A stretch of 14,938 nt of DNA from Oscillospiraceae bacterium (GTDB lineage: Bacteria; Bacillota_A; Clostridia; Oscillospirales; Oscillospiraceae): the NCBI GenBank assembly GCA_017939025.1, contig JAGBAI010000059.1, positions 1 to 14,938 on the forward strand. Reading direction: 5' to 3'. Of the stretch, positions 7,280-14,315 are shown one piece after another. The notes below the pieces were generated by a model that saw nothing but the letters and a program-made list of their open reading frames with translations, did not search any database and was not told the origin of the DNA. The stretch's first letter is position 1; every line of letters begins with the position of its first letter. Position numbers and translations under genes: made by a program.

Positions 7280-7567
7280 ATGGAAAACGAAAACCTGCTC
7301 ATGGAAGAAGAGGAAGTCAGCATTCTGACTCTGACCGACGAAAACGGTGTGGATACCAATTTTGAATATCTGGACTGCATCGAGCTGGAAGGCACTGAAT
7401 ATCTGGTGCTGATGCCCGAGGAATCCAATGAGATCGTCATTCTGCAGGTGGAGCCTGTGGACGAAGAAGTGGAGAACTACCTGGCCGTGGAAGATGAAAA
7501 GGTGCTGGACACGGTTTTCGGCATTTTCAAGGAAAAGTTCAAAGACGTTCTGGAATTCGAAGAGTAA
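7280..7567 (+). CDS. DUF1292 family protein
   Basis: A 95-residue, strongly acidic, soluble protein of the DUF1292 family, widespread in Firmicutes and usually near cell-division or RNA-metabolism genes; its function is unknown. Seen: an Asp/Glu-rich N-terminus (LLMEEEEVSILTLTDENG), the family core FEYLDCIELEGTEYLVLMP, EIVILQVEP, and the C-terminal helix VLDTVFGIFKEKFKDVLEF. The start has AGGAGG 7 nt upstream and a consensus promoter. It is monocistronic, ending at a strong terminator 2 nt after the stop codon. Confidence 0.93.
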   Translation: MENENLLMEEEEVSILTLTDENGVDTNFEYLDCIELEGTEYLVLMPEESNEIVILQVEPVDEEVENYLAVEDEKVLDTVFGIFKEKFKDVLEFEE

Positions 7568-7568
7568 G

Positions 7569-7606
7569 AAAAATGGGCATGCCTTCCCGGCATGCCCATT
7601 TTTGTT
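7569..7606. terminator. Bidirectional terminator at the end of the phage cassette
   Basis: A 15-bp perfect stem, AAAAATGGGCATGCC / GGCATGCCCATTTTT (7569-7583 and 7589-7603), with a 5-nt loop, has U-tracts in both directions. It ends the DUF1292 transcript (plus) and the phage-gene transcript (minus), marking the right-hand genetic border of the cassette. Confidence 0.93.
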
Positions 7607-7966
7607 TTACCGCGGTACGGTTCCGTCTTCCTTTGCCTGAATAAATTCAAAGCTGTAGGAAATAAATTCCTCCCGGGGTTCCTGGCTCACCTCCAGCTTC
7701 GTCAGATAACAGTACCGGATTCCCAGCACCGGATGGATCAGCTCCCCCGGTGTGGTATCCTCTGCCAGTGTCACCAGCTCCCGGATATCCTCATAGGCCG
7801 TCTGTCCGAAAAAAGCCCCGCTGCCGGTAATGACCCGGCCTGTAGTGCTCATTTTGCTGTAGGAGGTGACCCCGTCCTTCGTCACGTACAGCGGCTCCCG
7901 GTGTAAAACCTCCTGGTAGGTCTGGGGATTGTTGGGCCAAACATAGTCCTTGAACTTCATATTCAT
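7607..7966 (-). CDS. Phage tail/baseplate-like protein
   Basis: A 119-residue protein starting KFKDYVWPNNPQTYQ, an opening I associate with small tail or baseplate-hub proteins of clostridial phages (the N-terminal part of DNA-circularisation/XkdP-like proteins). It continues with GRVITGSGAFFGQTAYEDI, GELIHPVLG and QEPREEFISYSFEF. No LysM or peptidase domain follows, so it is shorter than typical hub proteins. The ATG at 7966 has GGGAGG 9 nt upstream inside the end of the preceding gene, 1 nt after its stop codon; a second ATG at 7960 is also possible. It is the last gene of the cassette. Assignment is by recalled motif resemblance and is moderate. Confidence 0.72.
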   Translation of the reverse strand: MNMKFKDYVWPNNPQTYQEVLHREPLYVTKDGVTSYSKMSTTGRVITGSGAFFGQTAYEDIRELVTLAEDTTPGELIHPVLGIRYCYLTKLEVSQEPREEFISYSFEFIQAKEDGTVPR

Positions 7967-7967
7967 G

Positions 7968-8669
7968 TTATTCAACCTCCCGTCGCAGGGCATATCCCTT
8001 ACGGATCCGGCGAAGGCCTTCCCGACTGCGCTGCCGCAGAACAGAAGTCCACCGGCAGCCATAATAGGTTTCCGTAGTCAGATCAGAAACCACCATCACC
8101 TGGAATTCTCCCTCGGGCTCTGCTTCCTCCGCAGACCCTGCCGGGATCAGCTCTTCCAGACGCAGCTGCCACAGTTCCCGCCCCGGCTGAATCCCCACAG
8201 CCCCAGGTTCTCCAATGCCGTGAACCACCTGCACATCTGTGGTCTGTTCCGTCTGGAAGTCTACCGCATACCGCTGATACCGGTTCGCCACATAGCAGTA
8301 AAAGCCGGGCCAGATCACACAGCTGTCCTCATCGGTAACGCCGGTGTAGGTTGCCAGGATCGACACCGTGTACACCTGAGCCACACCATCATAGCTGCAC
8401 CCGTTCTGGATACAGACCGCACCGGACCAGCGCAGAACCTCCGTGGCCCGCAGGGCGTCCATCTCACACCGGCTGCCGCCCATGGAGGCAGGGCATACCA
8501 TGGTGATCTCAATGGTCACAGACAGATTCGCCCGGTCCACCTTCTCAATGTGCACTGCCGCCACAGTTTCACTGATCTGCGGAAACACCTGTCCGGGATA
8601 GGCCACACTTGCCGCAAAGCCCTCTTCCCGAAGCCGCCGCAGCACCAGTTCTAAGATTGAGTACCCCAA
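7968..8669 (-). CDS. Two-part tail-associated protein (probable)
   Basis: A 233-residue protein that looks like two small domains. The N-terminal half (about 1-125: ILELVLRRLREEGF, VAAVHIEKVDRANLSVTIEI, RCEMDALRATEVLR) has the helix-then-beta pattern of tail-terminator or tail-completion proteins. The C-terminal half (about 130-233: YVANRYQRYAVDFQTEQTTD, ELWQLRLEELIP, TETYYGCRWTSVLRQ) resembles a small tail-tube-like beta domain. This reading rests on pattern and gene order, not on a firm family match. TTG start at 8669 overlaps the preceding gene's stop by 19 bases; the ribosome site is weak, suggesting coupled translation. Confidence 0.65.
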   Translation of the reverse strand: MGYSILELVLRRLREEGFAASVAYPGQVFPQISETVAAVHIEKVDRANLSVTIEITMVCPASMGGSRCEMDALRATEVLRWSGAVCIQNGCSYDGVAQVYTVSILATYTGVTDEDSCVIWPGFYCYVANRYQRYAVDFQTEQTTDVQVVHGIGEPGAVGIQPGRELWQLRLEELIPAGSAEEAEPEGEFQVMVVSDLTTETYYGCRWTSVLRQRSREGLRRIRKGYALRREVE

Positions 8670-8995
8670 GTATCATTCACGCCCCTCTCAACACACAGCC
8701 CCCATAAATAGACTACCTCATTGCCATAATAGTAAGGCTCCACCCGGCGGAACAGATAGCTGCGGTTTCCAACCAGCAGCGTATCCCCTTCCTTTACAGC
8801 AATGCCCGCCGGGCCCATGTACACATACTGGCCCCGGGTGATCTCGCCGAGCATATTCGCCTCACTTTCCATACTCTGCCAGCTTTTGGAGTTCACCGCC
8901 CGGAAAAATCCCCGGGCGGCTTTTTCTGTCCCATTGCTGACAATACACATATCCGTACCATGGCGTGCCATGACTTTTTCCACCGTCTGCCGCAT
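8651..8995 (-). CDS. Probable head-closure/head-tail joining protein
   Basis: A 114-residue protein placed between the connector and the tail-like gene, where phages of this organisation encode a head-closure protein. It begins with a short helix (MRQTVEKVMARHG), followed by beta-rich sequence: MCIVSNG, RGFFRAVNS, YVYMGPAGIAVKEGDTLLVG, SYLFRRVEPYYYGNEVVYLWG. The G-x-A/V-KEGD-turn barrel resembles small head-closure folds. ATG at 8995 starts 1 nt after the preceding stop codon with a G-rich stretch upstream. I infer the role from position and fold pattern; no diagnostic motif is known to me. Confidence 0.65.
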   Translation of the reverse strand: MRQTVEKVMARHGTDMCIVSNGTEKAARGFFRAVNSKSWQSMESEANMLGEITRGQYVYMGPAGIAVKEGDTLLVGNRSYLFRRVEPYYYGNEVVYLWGLCVERGVNDTWGTQS

Positions 8996-8996
8996 G

Positions 8997-9356
8997 TCAC
9001 ACCCCCACAAAGGCAAAGCTGTCGGCAAGATAAGGCTTCATCAGCATCTGCGCCTGTTTTTCCAGGGCCAGAGCGGCGGTATCCTTCTTCCCGCCGCTCT
9101 GTTTTACACTCAGGTCACCTGCCTTGAATTCTTCCAGCACCATTTCCTCTGAGGATGCACCCAAAGCCGCCACCGCATACAGGCTTGCCGCGCTGATCAG
9201 ATCCTGTGCATACGCCTCCTGCTTCAGACCTTCCTTCAGCCGAAGCTGCAGGGAAGAAACCGCTGCGCCGCAGAGTATCCGAAGCAGCTCCCGCTGCTTC
9301 GGTTCCAGCTCTCCGGTCAGCAGCAGCGCCTGAGCAAATGCCAGTTCCTTCATCAT
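8997..9356 (-). CDS. Probable head-tail connector (gp6-like)
   Basis: A 119-residue mainly helical protein directly after the major capsid gene. Helices include FAQALLLTGELEPKQRELL, AAVSSLQLRLKEGL and DLISAASLYAVAAL, then a short hairpin (FKAGDLSVKQSG) and a final helix ending LMKPYLADSFAFVGV. The acidic, helical make-up and the PYL.DSFAF.GV ending match gp6-like adaptor proteins that dock on the portal ring in clostridial phages. Its ATGATGA start overlaps the capsid stop codon, so it is translationally coupled to capsid. Function is inferred from order and helical pattern. Confidence 0.72.
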   Translation of the reverse strand: MMKELAFAQALLLTGELEPKQRELLRILCGAAVSSLQLRLKEGLKQEAYAQDLISAASLYAVAALGASSEEMVLEEFKAGDLSVKQSGGKKDTAALALEKQAQMLMKPYLADSFAFVGV

Positions 9357-10378
9357 ACGTTCAGCACCGCCGCAGCGCCGTCGCAGATCTTGCCAAAGCC
9401 AGCGATAGAAGTGATGGCAGCCCGCTCCAGCTGCCGGTCGATCAGCTTATCGTATTCCACCAGCACATCCCCTGCCCGTACCAGCTCCAGGGCATAGCGG
9501 TTGTCCAGACCAATGATCACACCGTCAGCAACCGCAGAGGTACGGTGCAGCTGGGCACCCAGAGGGGTAGACAGCTTGCCGGTACCCTGGAAATTCAGTC
9601 CGGTAAGAGGATTCTGCAGTTCGGGGATCTTCAGCATTCCGGTCATGGTACCGGTGGAACACAGGATGGTGTTCATGGTGTAAGGATCAAACTGACCCCA
9701 GAATTCCACCAGCTGATCATAGCCCAGCGTGCCCTTGGTGCCGGAAATGGGGCTGGTACCAATGGTATACTGGATGGCCGCATTGTCATTGCCGTCGCCA
9801 TCCACCAGCACCTTCACCGCATCCGCCATCTGCTGCTTCTGGATGTGGGCACCGATCTGGCGCAGCATGACGCTGAACAGATCCAGCTTCTGGAACCGCA
9901 GCGCTTCATAAGATGCCACCAGCATCCGGCCCCGCTTGGTAAGTTTCACCAGATGCTCCTTGGTTTTCACCTCGGTTTCAGGAATGGCAGCACCCTCCTC
10001 CACATCTTCCAGATCCAGATCCTCGTCGTTGGGATTGGAGTAGATGGAACGGTAATCCAGAGAATCGATGACCGTAGTGGTTGCCACGATGGCAGGCAGG
10101 ATGTCGTTTTCCTCCAAGCCCTGCCGCACGGTTCTTGCAATGTACTCAGGGAACAGCACAGCAGAATCCATGGTACGGAAGAACTTCTCTACAGGAGAAG
10201 ATCCCGCACCCTTCACCCGGATGCCGAAGCGCTTCAGCTGCCGCTGAAAGGCATCGGTGCCCTCCAGTGCGGTGCCCCGGTAATTCTCGCTGGGATCCAG
10301 AGATTCCAGCACCTGGGTAAAGCTCATACCCTCCTGCCGATACATACCCTTTTCCAGTTTCAGATTGTCAAAACCCAT
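9353..10378 (-). CDS. HK97-type major capsid protein (probable)
   Basis: A 341-residue capsid protein of the HK97 fold. It has a charged N-terminal arm (MGFDNLKLEKGMY...), then VEKFFRTMDSAVLFPEYIAR, a beta region with LPAIVATTTVIDSLDYRS, the acidic E-loop-like DEDLDLEDVEEGAAIPET, and LTKRGRMLVASYEAL. The A-domain part includes NTILCSTGTMTGML, GVIIGLDNRYALEL and VLVEYDKLIDRQLERAAI, typical of capsid proteins. ATG at 10378 has GGAGG 8 nt upstream. It follows the prohead protease gene, whose product is expected to trim capsid or scaffold. No separate scaffold gene is present; the helical C-terminal part of the protease may serve. Confidence 0.9.
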   Translation of the reverse strand: MGFDNLKLEKGMYRQEGMSFTQVLESLDPSENYRGTALEGTDAFQRQLKRFGIRVKGAGSSPVEKFFRTMDSAVLFPEYIARTVRQGLEENDILPAIVATTTVIDSLDYRSIYSNPNDEDLDLEDVEEGAAIPETEVKTKEHLVKLTKRGRMLVASYEALRFQKLDLFSVMLRQIGAHIQKQQMADAVKVLVDGDGNDNAAIQYTIGTSPISGTKGTLGYDQLVEFWGQFDPYTMNTILCSTGTMTGMLKIPELQNPLTGLNFQGTGKLSTPLGAQLHRTSAVADGVIIGLDNRYALELVRAGDVLVEYDKLIDRQLERAAITSIAGFGKICDGAAAVLNV

Positions 10379-10445
10379 ACTTTTTACCTCCAAAAATAAA
10401 ATTATATCGCAAATTCATTCCGCATCTTGCAGCTTGAATTCTGCA

Positions 10446-11336
10446 TTAAATCAAAAAACCGCTTTCCACTTCCGCCATTTCCTTCCGTCCCCACAGCTGA
10501 CACGTAGTCGGCAGCATTTCATTGACCCGTTTTTCCAGCACATCTTTCAGCGCCAGCAGATCCTCCACCGCCGCAGCCTTGGTCAAACTGCGCAGCACCG
10601 GCTCGGAAATCCCCAGTTCCAGGATCAGCCCCAGCCGTACGATCTCATCGTGCAGCTGCTTTTCATACCGTTTTCCCAGTTCTGCCTCCTTCACCAGCGC
10701 CCGGTATTCCGCCTGTACACCAAATTCCTCCGCCAAGTCTTTCAGCTTCCGTTTTCCTGCAAAGCCCTTCAGCACCCCGGCCTCCCGCTGGGCGGGTACC
10801 GCCACAAAAGAAAACTCGTAGGCATCCACCGGCTCCTGCAAAACCGCACAGCAAACCTGCCCGTCGTAGTGTTCTCCCTTCAAATGTCCGCAGGTACCGT
10901 ATTCACTGCCGCAGACAGAGCAGATACTCCGGCCCATGGCGCAGCCCACGGAAACCTCCTTTTTAATTCCCGCTTCAATGTCCGCAATAACCTCGTCATT
11001 GCTGCCGCCCCGGCGGATATACGCCCAGGCCTTGATATAGCTGACACCGTTCTCCTTCACCACCTGGGCCTCAAAGATCCGGGCCACCTGCTTGTCCGCA
11101 CTCCATTGGTGGTCGATGATACCGGTCTTGCCGATGAACAGCTTTGCCAGCGCCGGCAGCGCTGCCGTATCAAACCGTTCCCCATCCCGATCCACCTGGT
11201 CATCGCACAGCCGCAGGGAAAACACATATACCTGTTCCCCGTTGAGCCGCGCCTTCGCCAGTGCATTGATAGCCTCCAGCTGCACCGCAGTAGGCACCCC
11301 GCCTCCAGCCACTTCCGTTCCCTTTCTGATGTCCAA
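10446..11336 (-). CDS. Prohead protease (XkdF-like), possibly with scaffold part
   Basis: A 296-residue protein. The N-terminal protease part (about 35-185) shows VYVFSLRLCDDQVDRDGERF, GKTGIIDHQWS with candidate catalytic H76, KKEVSVGCA with candidate S129 and SFVAVPAQREAG, the pattern of clostridial phage prohead proteases that mature the capsid. Inside it is a Cys/His cluster, CSVCGSEYGTCGH (C139, C142, C149, H151), that may bind metal. The C-terminal 100 residues are helical and charged (KRKLKDLAEEFGVQAEYRAL...EDLLALKDVLEKRVNE), as expected for a fused scaffold segment. TTG start at 11336 is fixed by AGGAGG 7 nt upstream. Repeat copy C fills the gap to the portal gene. Confidence 0.88.
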   Translation of the reverse strand: MDIRKGTEVAGGGVPTAVQLEAINALAKARLNGEQVYVFSLRLCDDQVDRDGERFDTAALPALAKLFIGKTGIIDHQWSADKQVARIFEAQVVKENGVSYIKAWAYIRRGGSNDEVIADIEAGIKKEVSVGCAMGRSICSVCGSEYGTCGHLKGEHYDGQVCCAVLQEPVDAYEFSFVAVPAQREAGVLKGFAGKRKLKDLAEEFGVQAEYRALVKEAELGKRYEKQLHDEIVRLGLILELGISEPVLRSLTKAAAVEDLLALKDVLEKRVNEMLPTTCQLWGRKEMAEVESGFLI

Positions 11337-11359
11337 ATATATTCCTCCTTCATTTTCTC

Positions 11360-11561
11360 AAATTGCAGTTTAGCGCGCAGTGCGCGCTTCCAATGGCGTG
11401 ACTTCGGCTGGTTTGTCATCCAGGACTCCTGGGTGGTCGGCCCGGTTCGATGATGCCATTTGTACACGTTATCGAACCGGGCGGTACCCAATGGTCTGGG
11501 TTGATTGCCGGGCTGTAGTCACGCCATTGTCAGCGGCCACTGGCCGCACAAACTGCAATTT
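11360..11561 (+). repeat. Intergenic repeat family 1, copy C (complete)
   Basis: The complete 202-bp copy. Both ends read inward as AAATTGCAGTTT, then an odd palindrome, then CAATGGCGTGACT: left palindrome GCGCGCAGTGCGCGC (11373-11387), right palindrome GCGGCCACTGGCCGC (11533-11547). Inside are CCAGGACTCCTGG (11420-11432) and a perfect 12-bp hairpin, GCCCGGTTCGAT (11440-11451) with ATCGAACCGGGC (11471-11482). It lies between the portal stop codon and the protease ribosome site and contains no plausible gene. There is no clear target-site duplication. Confidence 0.92.
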
Positions 11562-12696
11562 ATCTTTCCGCATCCATTCGGTATTTCTCCGCCTGGGCCC
11601 TATACAGCTCTGCCTGAGCCTCCTGGGTGATATCCTGCAAGGAAATGTCATCCCATAAAATATCCACCCGGTCATCCAGCCCTTCCAACGCCAGGTACAT
11701 CCGGCAGATCCGCATCATGGCAGGCTCCACCGCCCGGCGCAGCGCCCACAGCTCCGATGTCAGCAAATCAGCCTGCTGGGTACTCATCCGTTCTGTGGTG
11801 CTCCAGTTCAACCCCAGCAGGAAGGGCGGCAATCCTGTTTTGGCAATCAGCTGCTCCAGGATCTGCCTTACCGGTACCTCCGAGTCCAAAATGGGTGCCT
11901 CTCCGCCAATGACCTTGATCTCCACATCTCCTACGGCAACAAAATCCCGGACAGTTCCGTTTTTGCAGTCCTCCATGGCCCGTGCCCATTCCGCAGCCAC
12001 AGCCTTTCCCCGTTCCTGTGCCGCCACACCGTCCAGCTCCTCGCCGCCCTTGCAGATGACGCTGTAGCGCACATTGCCGGCCCTTTCCCAGTTGGTACCC
12101 AGTGTGTTGTAAATTTTCAGCAGAATGTCCGCCAGAAAGGGCATTCCCCGGAATAAACTCACCCCGTAAGGATGTTCCGGTGCCGGATGCCAGGTGGTAA
12201 ACAGCAGCAGCTGCTGGTAAGGCAGCGGCCGCATCCGCCCACGCTCATCCATGCCCCAGATGACCAGATCCAGAGGGCCTTCCCCCTCCTGCACTTCCAG
12301 CGCCGTCACATCTCCCCAGCAGACCGCCCGGAGCTTCCCTCCAGCCACCACCAGTTCCCCAATGGCCCGGCCATAGGTCAGCAAGCTGTCCAAATATCCA
12401 CTCAGGAAGCTTTCGATCCCCATTTGCCCCCGCCCACAGGGAACATTTCTCAGAAAATCGTTCAGCTTCTCCTGGGCATCCCGGCTCCGGCACTGCACCT
12501 GGAATCCGCCGCATAGCCGCACCATCTTGCACACCGCCGCATCCAGCACCGGAATCGCCTCCCGCAGCTGCCGGTATACCTGTTCCTCCCCTCCACCCAA
12601 AGGCACAAAGCTCCGCACCGCACCAAAGGGATGCTGCGCACCATTCCGCAGCTGGCAAACCGCCGCCACAGGCCGTTTTTCCTTCTTCCTTCTCAT
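11560..12696 (-). CDS. Phage portal protein
   Basis: A 378-residue portal protein, the dodecameric ring at one capsid vertex through which DNA is packed. Seen: an N-terminal region with QVYRQLREAIPVLDAAVCKMVRL; the FLRNVP...FLSGYLDSLLTYGRAIGELVV region; YQQLLLFTTWHPAPEHPYGVS with the portal-typical 'P.G.S.....' turn; a long helix from LADILLKIYNTLGTNWERAG; and the C-terminal VRQILEQLIAKTGLPPFLLG plus ERMSTQQADLLTSELWALRR, a highly characteristic segment of clostridial phage portals. ATG start has AAAGGAG 5 nt upstream. It lies between terL and protease in the standard order. Its stop codon overlaps the edge of repeat copy C. Confidence 0.92.
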   Translation of the reverse strand: MRRKKEKRPVAAVCQLRNGAQHPFGAVRSFVPLGGGEEQVYRQLREAIPVLDAAVCKMVRLCGGFQVQCRSRDAQEKLNDFLRNVPCGRGQMGIESFLSGYLDSLLTYGRAIGELVVAGGKLRAVCWGDVTALEVQEGEGPLDLVIWGMDERGRMRPLPYQQLLLFTTWHPAPEHPYGVSLFRGMPFLADILLKIYNTLGTNWERAGNVRYSVICKGGEELDGVAAQERGKAVAAEWARAMEDCKNGTVRDFVAVGDVEIKVIGGEAPILDSEVPVRQILEQLIAKTGLPPFLLGLNWSTTERMSTQQADLLTSELWALRRAVEPAMMRICRMYLALEGLDDRVDILWDDISLQDITQEAQAELYRAQAEKYRMDAER

Positions 12697-12747
12697 AAAA
12701 ACTCCTTTCCAAATTGGAATTTATAGAGCAGTTACAAACAACACCAC

Positions 12748-12885
12748 TGTAGGGGAGGGGCAGTGCCCCTCCCACAACCTGACGATTACGGAATGGTTAG
12801 TATTTCCGGAATCGTTCCGATTTCCACAGTATTCTACCGCTCAATTGTCGCTAACGTGTGGGCGGGGCACTGCCCCGCCCCTACA
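12748..12885. repeat. MITE-like element with 29-bp inverted ends
   Basis: A 138-bp non-coding element with inverted ends TGTAGGGG(A/C)GGGGCAGTGCCCC(T/G)CCCACA at 12748-12776 and, inverted, 12857-12885 (two differences in 29). Each end is itself a palindrome around CAGTG/CACTG. The interior is AT-richer with an imperfect inverted repeat around TTCCGGAATCGTTCCG. There is no coding capacity. It sits in the 223-bp gap between terL and the portal gene; the flanks show no clear target-site duplication. TGTAGGGGCGGG-type ends are common in intergenic repeats of gut Firmicutes. Confidence 0.88.
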
Positions 12886-12919
12886 GCTGCAAATTTGAAC
12901 CAGCCCGCCAAACGCCAAT

Positions 12920-14170
12920 TTATCTCCGTCTCTGTACCGCACAGGCCACAAACGCACTGCCGGTATACTCTCCCAGCACCGTGGACACAAAATACCGCAT
13001 GTCGTCCATAGCGTGATCGTGTTCCTTCTTCACCCGGTCACCGCTGCCGCTGCTCAAATCCCAAACATACTCATCCATTTCCCGCAGACAATCGCCGCAC
13101 CCGGAGCAGATGACGATTTTCCCGCTTTTTAGTGCATCCGCCGTCAGCCGGATGCCGGAAAGCACATCATTCTTCGCTTTTTTCACCGGCACGCCTCTGC
13201 GCCGCAGCACCTCTATAAAGCTGGCCGCTGACGGATCCACGATCACCGCCGTGAGTTTCCGCCCTTCCGCCAGTTTGTCCAAAGCAGCCGCATATTCCGC
13301 ATCGGTCATCTGCCGCTGTTCCTTCCGGGAATCGAAGTAGAATTCCTTCACCCGGTACCAAACACCGCCATGCCGCCCCCAGAGTCCCATGGAAGTGGGA
13401 TTCACGGTACCATAGTCGCAGGACACATACCATTTGTCGCAGTATTCCGGTGCCGTGCCCACCATCTTGCTGTCGAAAAAATCATAGACCCGCCCTTCTG
13501 CCTGTACCCACAACCCCAATATGTAGCGCTGGTAAAAGACACCGCTGTACAGCTTCCGATACCGCTGCCGCACCTGTTCCGTCAGTCCCGGATTGTCCTC
13601 CATGGTAAAATGCAGCCGCAGACAGTTCCGCTTTTCCGCCTCCTGGATCCATTCGGTGTACAGCCAGTGCCGGGGCCCCGCCGGGTTACAGTTGAACCAA
13701 ATCCGGCTCCCGGTCTCCGAGCACCGGGCCAAGGCCTGCTCCACAAAGGATCGGGGCATCAGCGCCGCTTCATCCAGCAGCACCCCCGCCAGGGTAATGC
13801 CCTGAATATAGTCCGCTGAGCTCTCATCCTTACCGCCGAAGAGATAAAATTCATTTTCCTTCTCCTGCCACTTGACCACCAGCAGATTCTCCGACCGTTT
13901 CTCCTTCCACACCATTTCATCCTTTTCCAGCCAGGGACGCACCGCGCTCAGCAGATTCCGCCGGACAGACCCGATGGTCTTCCCGCAGATCCCAAACTTC
14001 TTTCCGCAAAAGCAGGTCATAGCCCACTGAAAAAAGCTGATCCCCATTGCCAGCGTTTTTCCCGACCGCACCGCCCCATCGCAAAGAATCGCCTCCCGGT
14101 CAAAATATTCACTGTCAGCCCGCCACCAGGACATCACCACCTCTTGCTTTTCAGAATATTGCAGTTCCAT
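12920..14170 (-). CDS. terL: Phage terminase large subunit (Terminase_3/XtmB type)
   Basis: The DNA-packaging motor and nuclease, 416 residues, near the usual family length. The N-terminal ATPase has Walker A GAVRSGKT (32-39) and Walker B VLLDEAALM (D133, E134). The C-terminal RNase H-like nuclease shows its acidic residues at D252 (YVSCDYGTVNP), D312 (VIVDPSAASF) and D389/D390 (HDHAMDDMRYF). Both active sites look intact. ATG start with AGGAGAGG 5 nt upstream. It is the first gene of the cassette; the expected small terminase subunit is missing and the next gene upstream is a divergent metal-related gene. No good promoter is visible: a TTGACG at about 14251-14256 has no matching -10. Confidence 0.95.
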   Translation of the reverse strand: MELQYSEKQEVVMSWWRADSEYFDREAILCDGAVRSGKTLAMGISFFQWAMTCFCGKKFGICGKTIGSVRRNLLSAVRPWLEKDEMVWKEKRSENLLVVKWQEKENEFYLFGGKDESSADYIQGITLAGVLLDEAALMPRSFVEQALARCSETGSRIWFNCNPAGPRHWLYTEWIQEAEKRNCLRLHFTMEDNPGLTEQVRQRYRKLYSGVFYQRYILGLWVQAEGRVYDFFDSKMVGTAPEYCDKWYVSCDYGTVNPTSMGLWGRHGGVWYRVKEFYFDSRKEQRQMTDAEYAAALDKLAEGRKLTAVIVDPSAASFIEVLRRRGVPVKKAKNDVLSGIRLTADALKSGKIVICSGCGDCLREMDEYVWDLSSGSGDRVKKEHDHAMDDMRYFVSTVLGEYTGSAFVACAVQRRR

Positions 14171-14282
14171 AAAAACCTCTCCTCACCCCTACTCCCACGC
14201 CCCCCGAAAGTTGCACATACCCATGCACCAAACCAAAAAGAATTATTTTTCGTCAACCCATTCCCATTTTCTTACCATCCTA

Positions 14283-14311
14283 TTGACAACATTCCTCCAC
14301 GGTAGTATACT
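14283..14311 (+). promoter_or_regulatory. Promoter of the HMA-domain gene
   Basis: A perfect TTGACA (14283-14288), a 17-nt spacer and TATACT (14306-14311), with the start codon 50 nt downstream. One of the strongest promoters in the window, with a candidate repressor site at its transcription start. Confidence 0.85.
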
Positions 14312-14315
14312 AATC

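Noticed and set aside
9206..10399. Long plus-strand frame opposite the capsid gene (397 codons)
   Set aside because: His/Gln-rich shadow produced by the codon bias of the capsid gene; no ribosome site or family resemblance.
11440..11482. GGTTCGAT-containing hairpin in the repeat, suggesting a tRNA T-arm
   Set aside because: The loop is about 19 nt and no anticodon arm, D arm or CCA-proximal acceptor stem can be built around it in any of the three copies.
1..11561. Repeat family 1 as integron attC sites or a CRISPR array
   Set aside because: Copies are kilobases apart, lie in both orientations, have no spacers and are not next to an integrase or cas genes.
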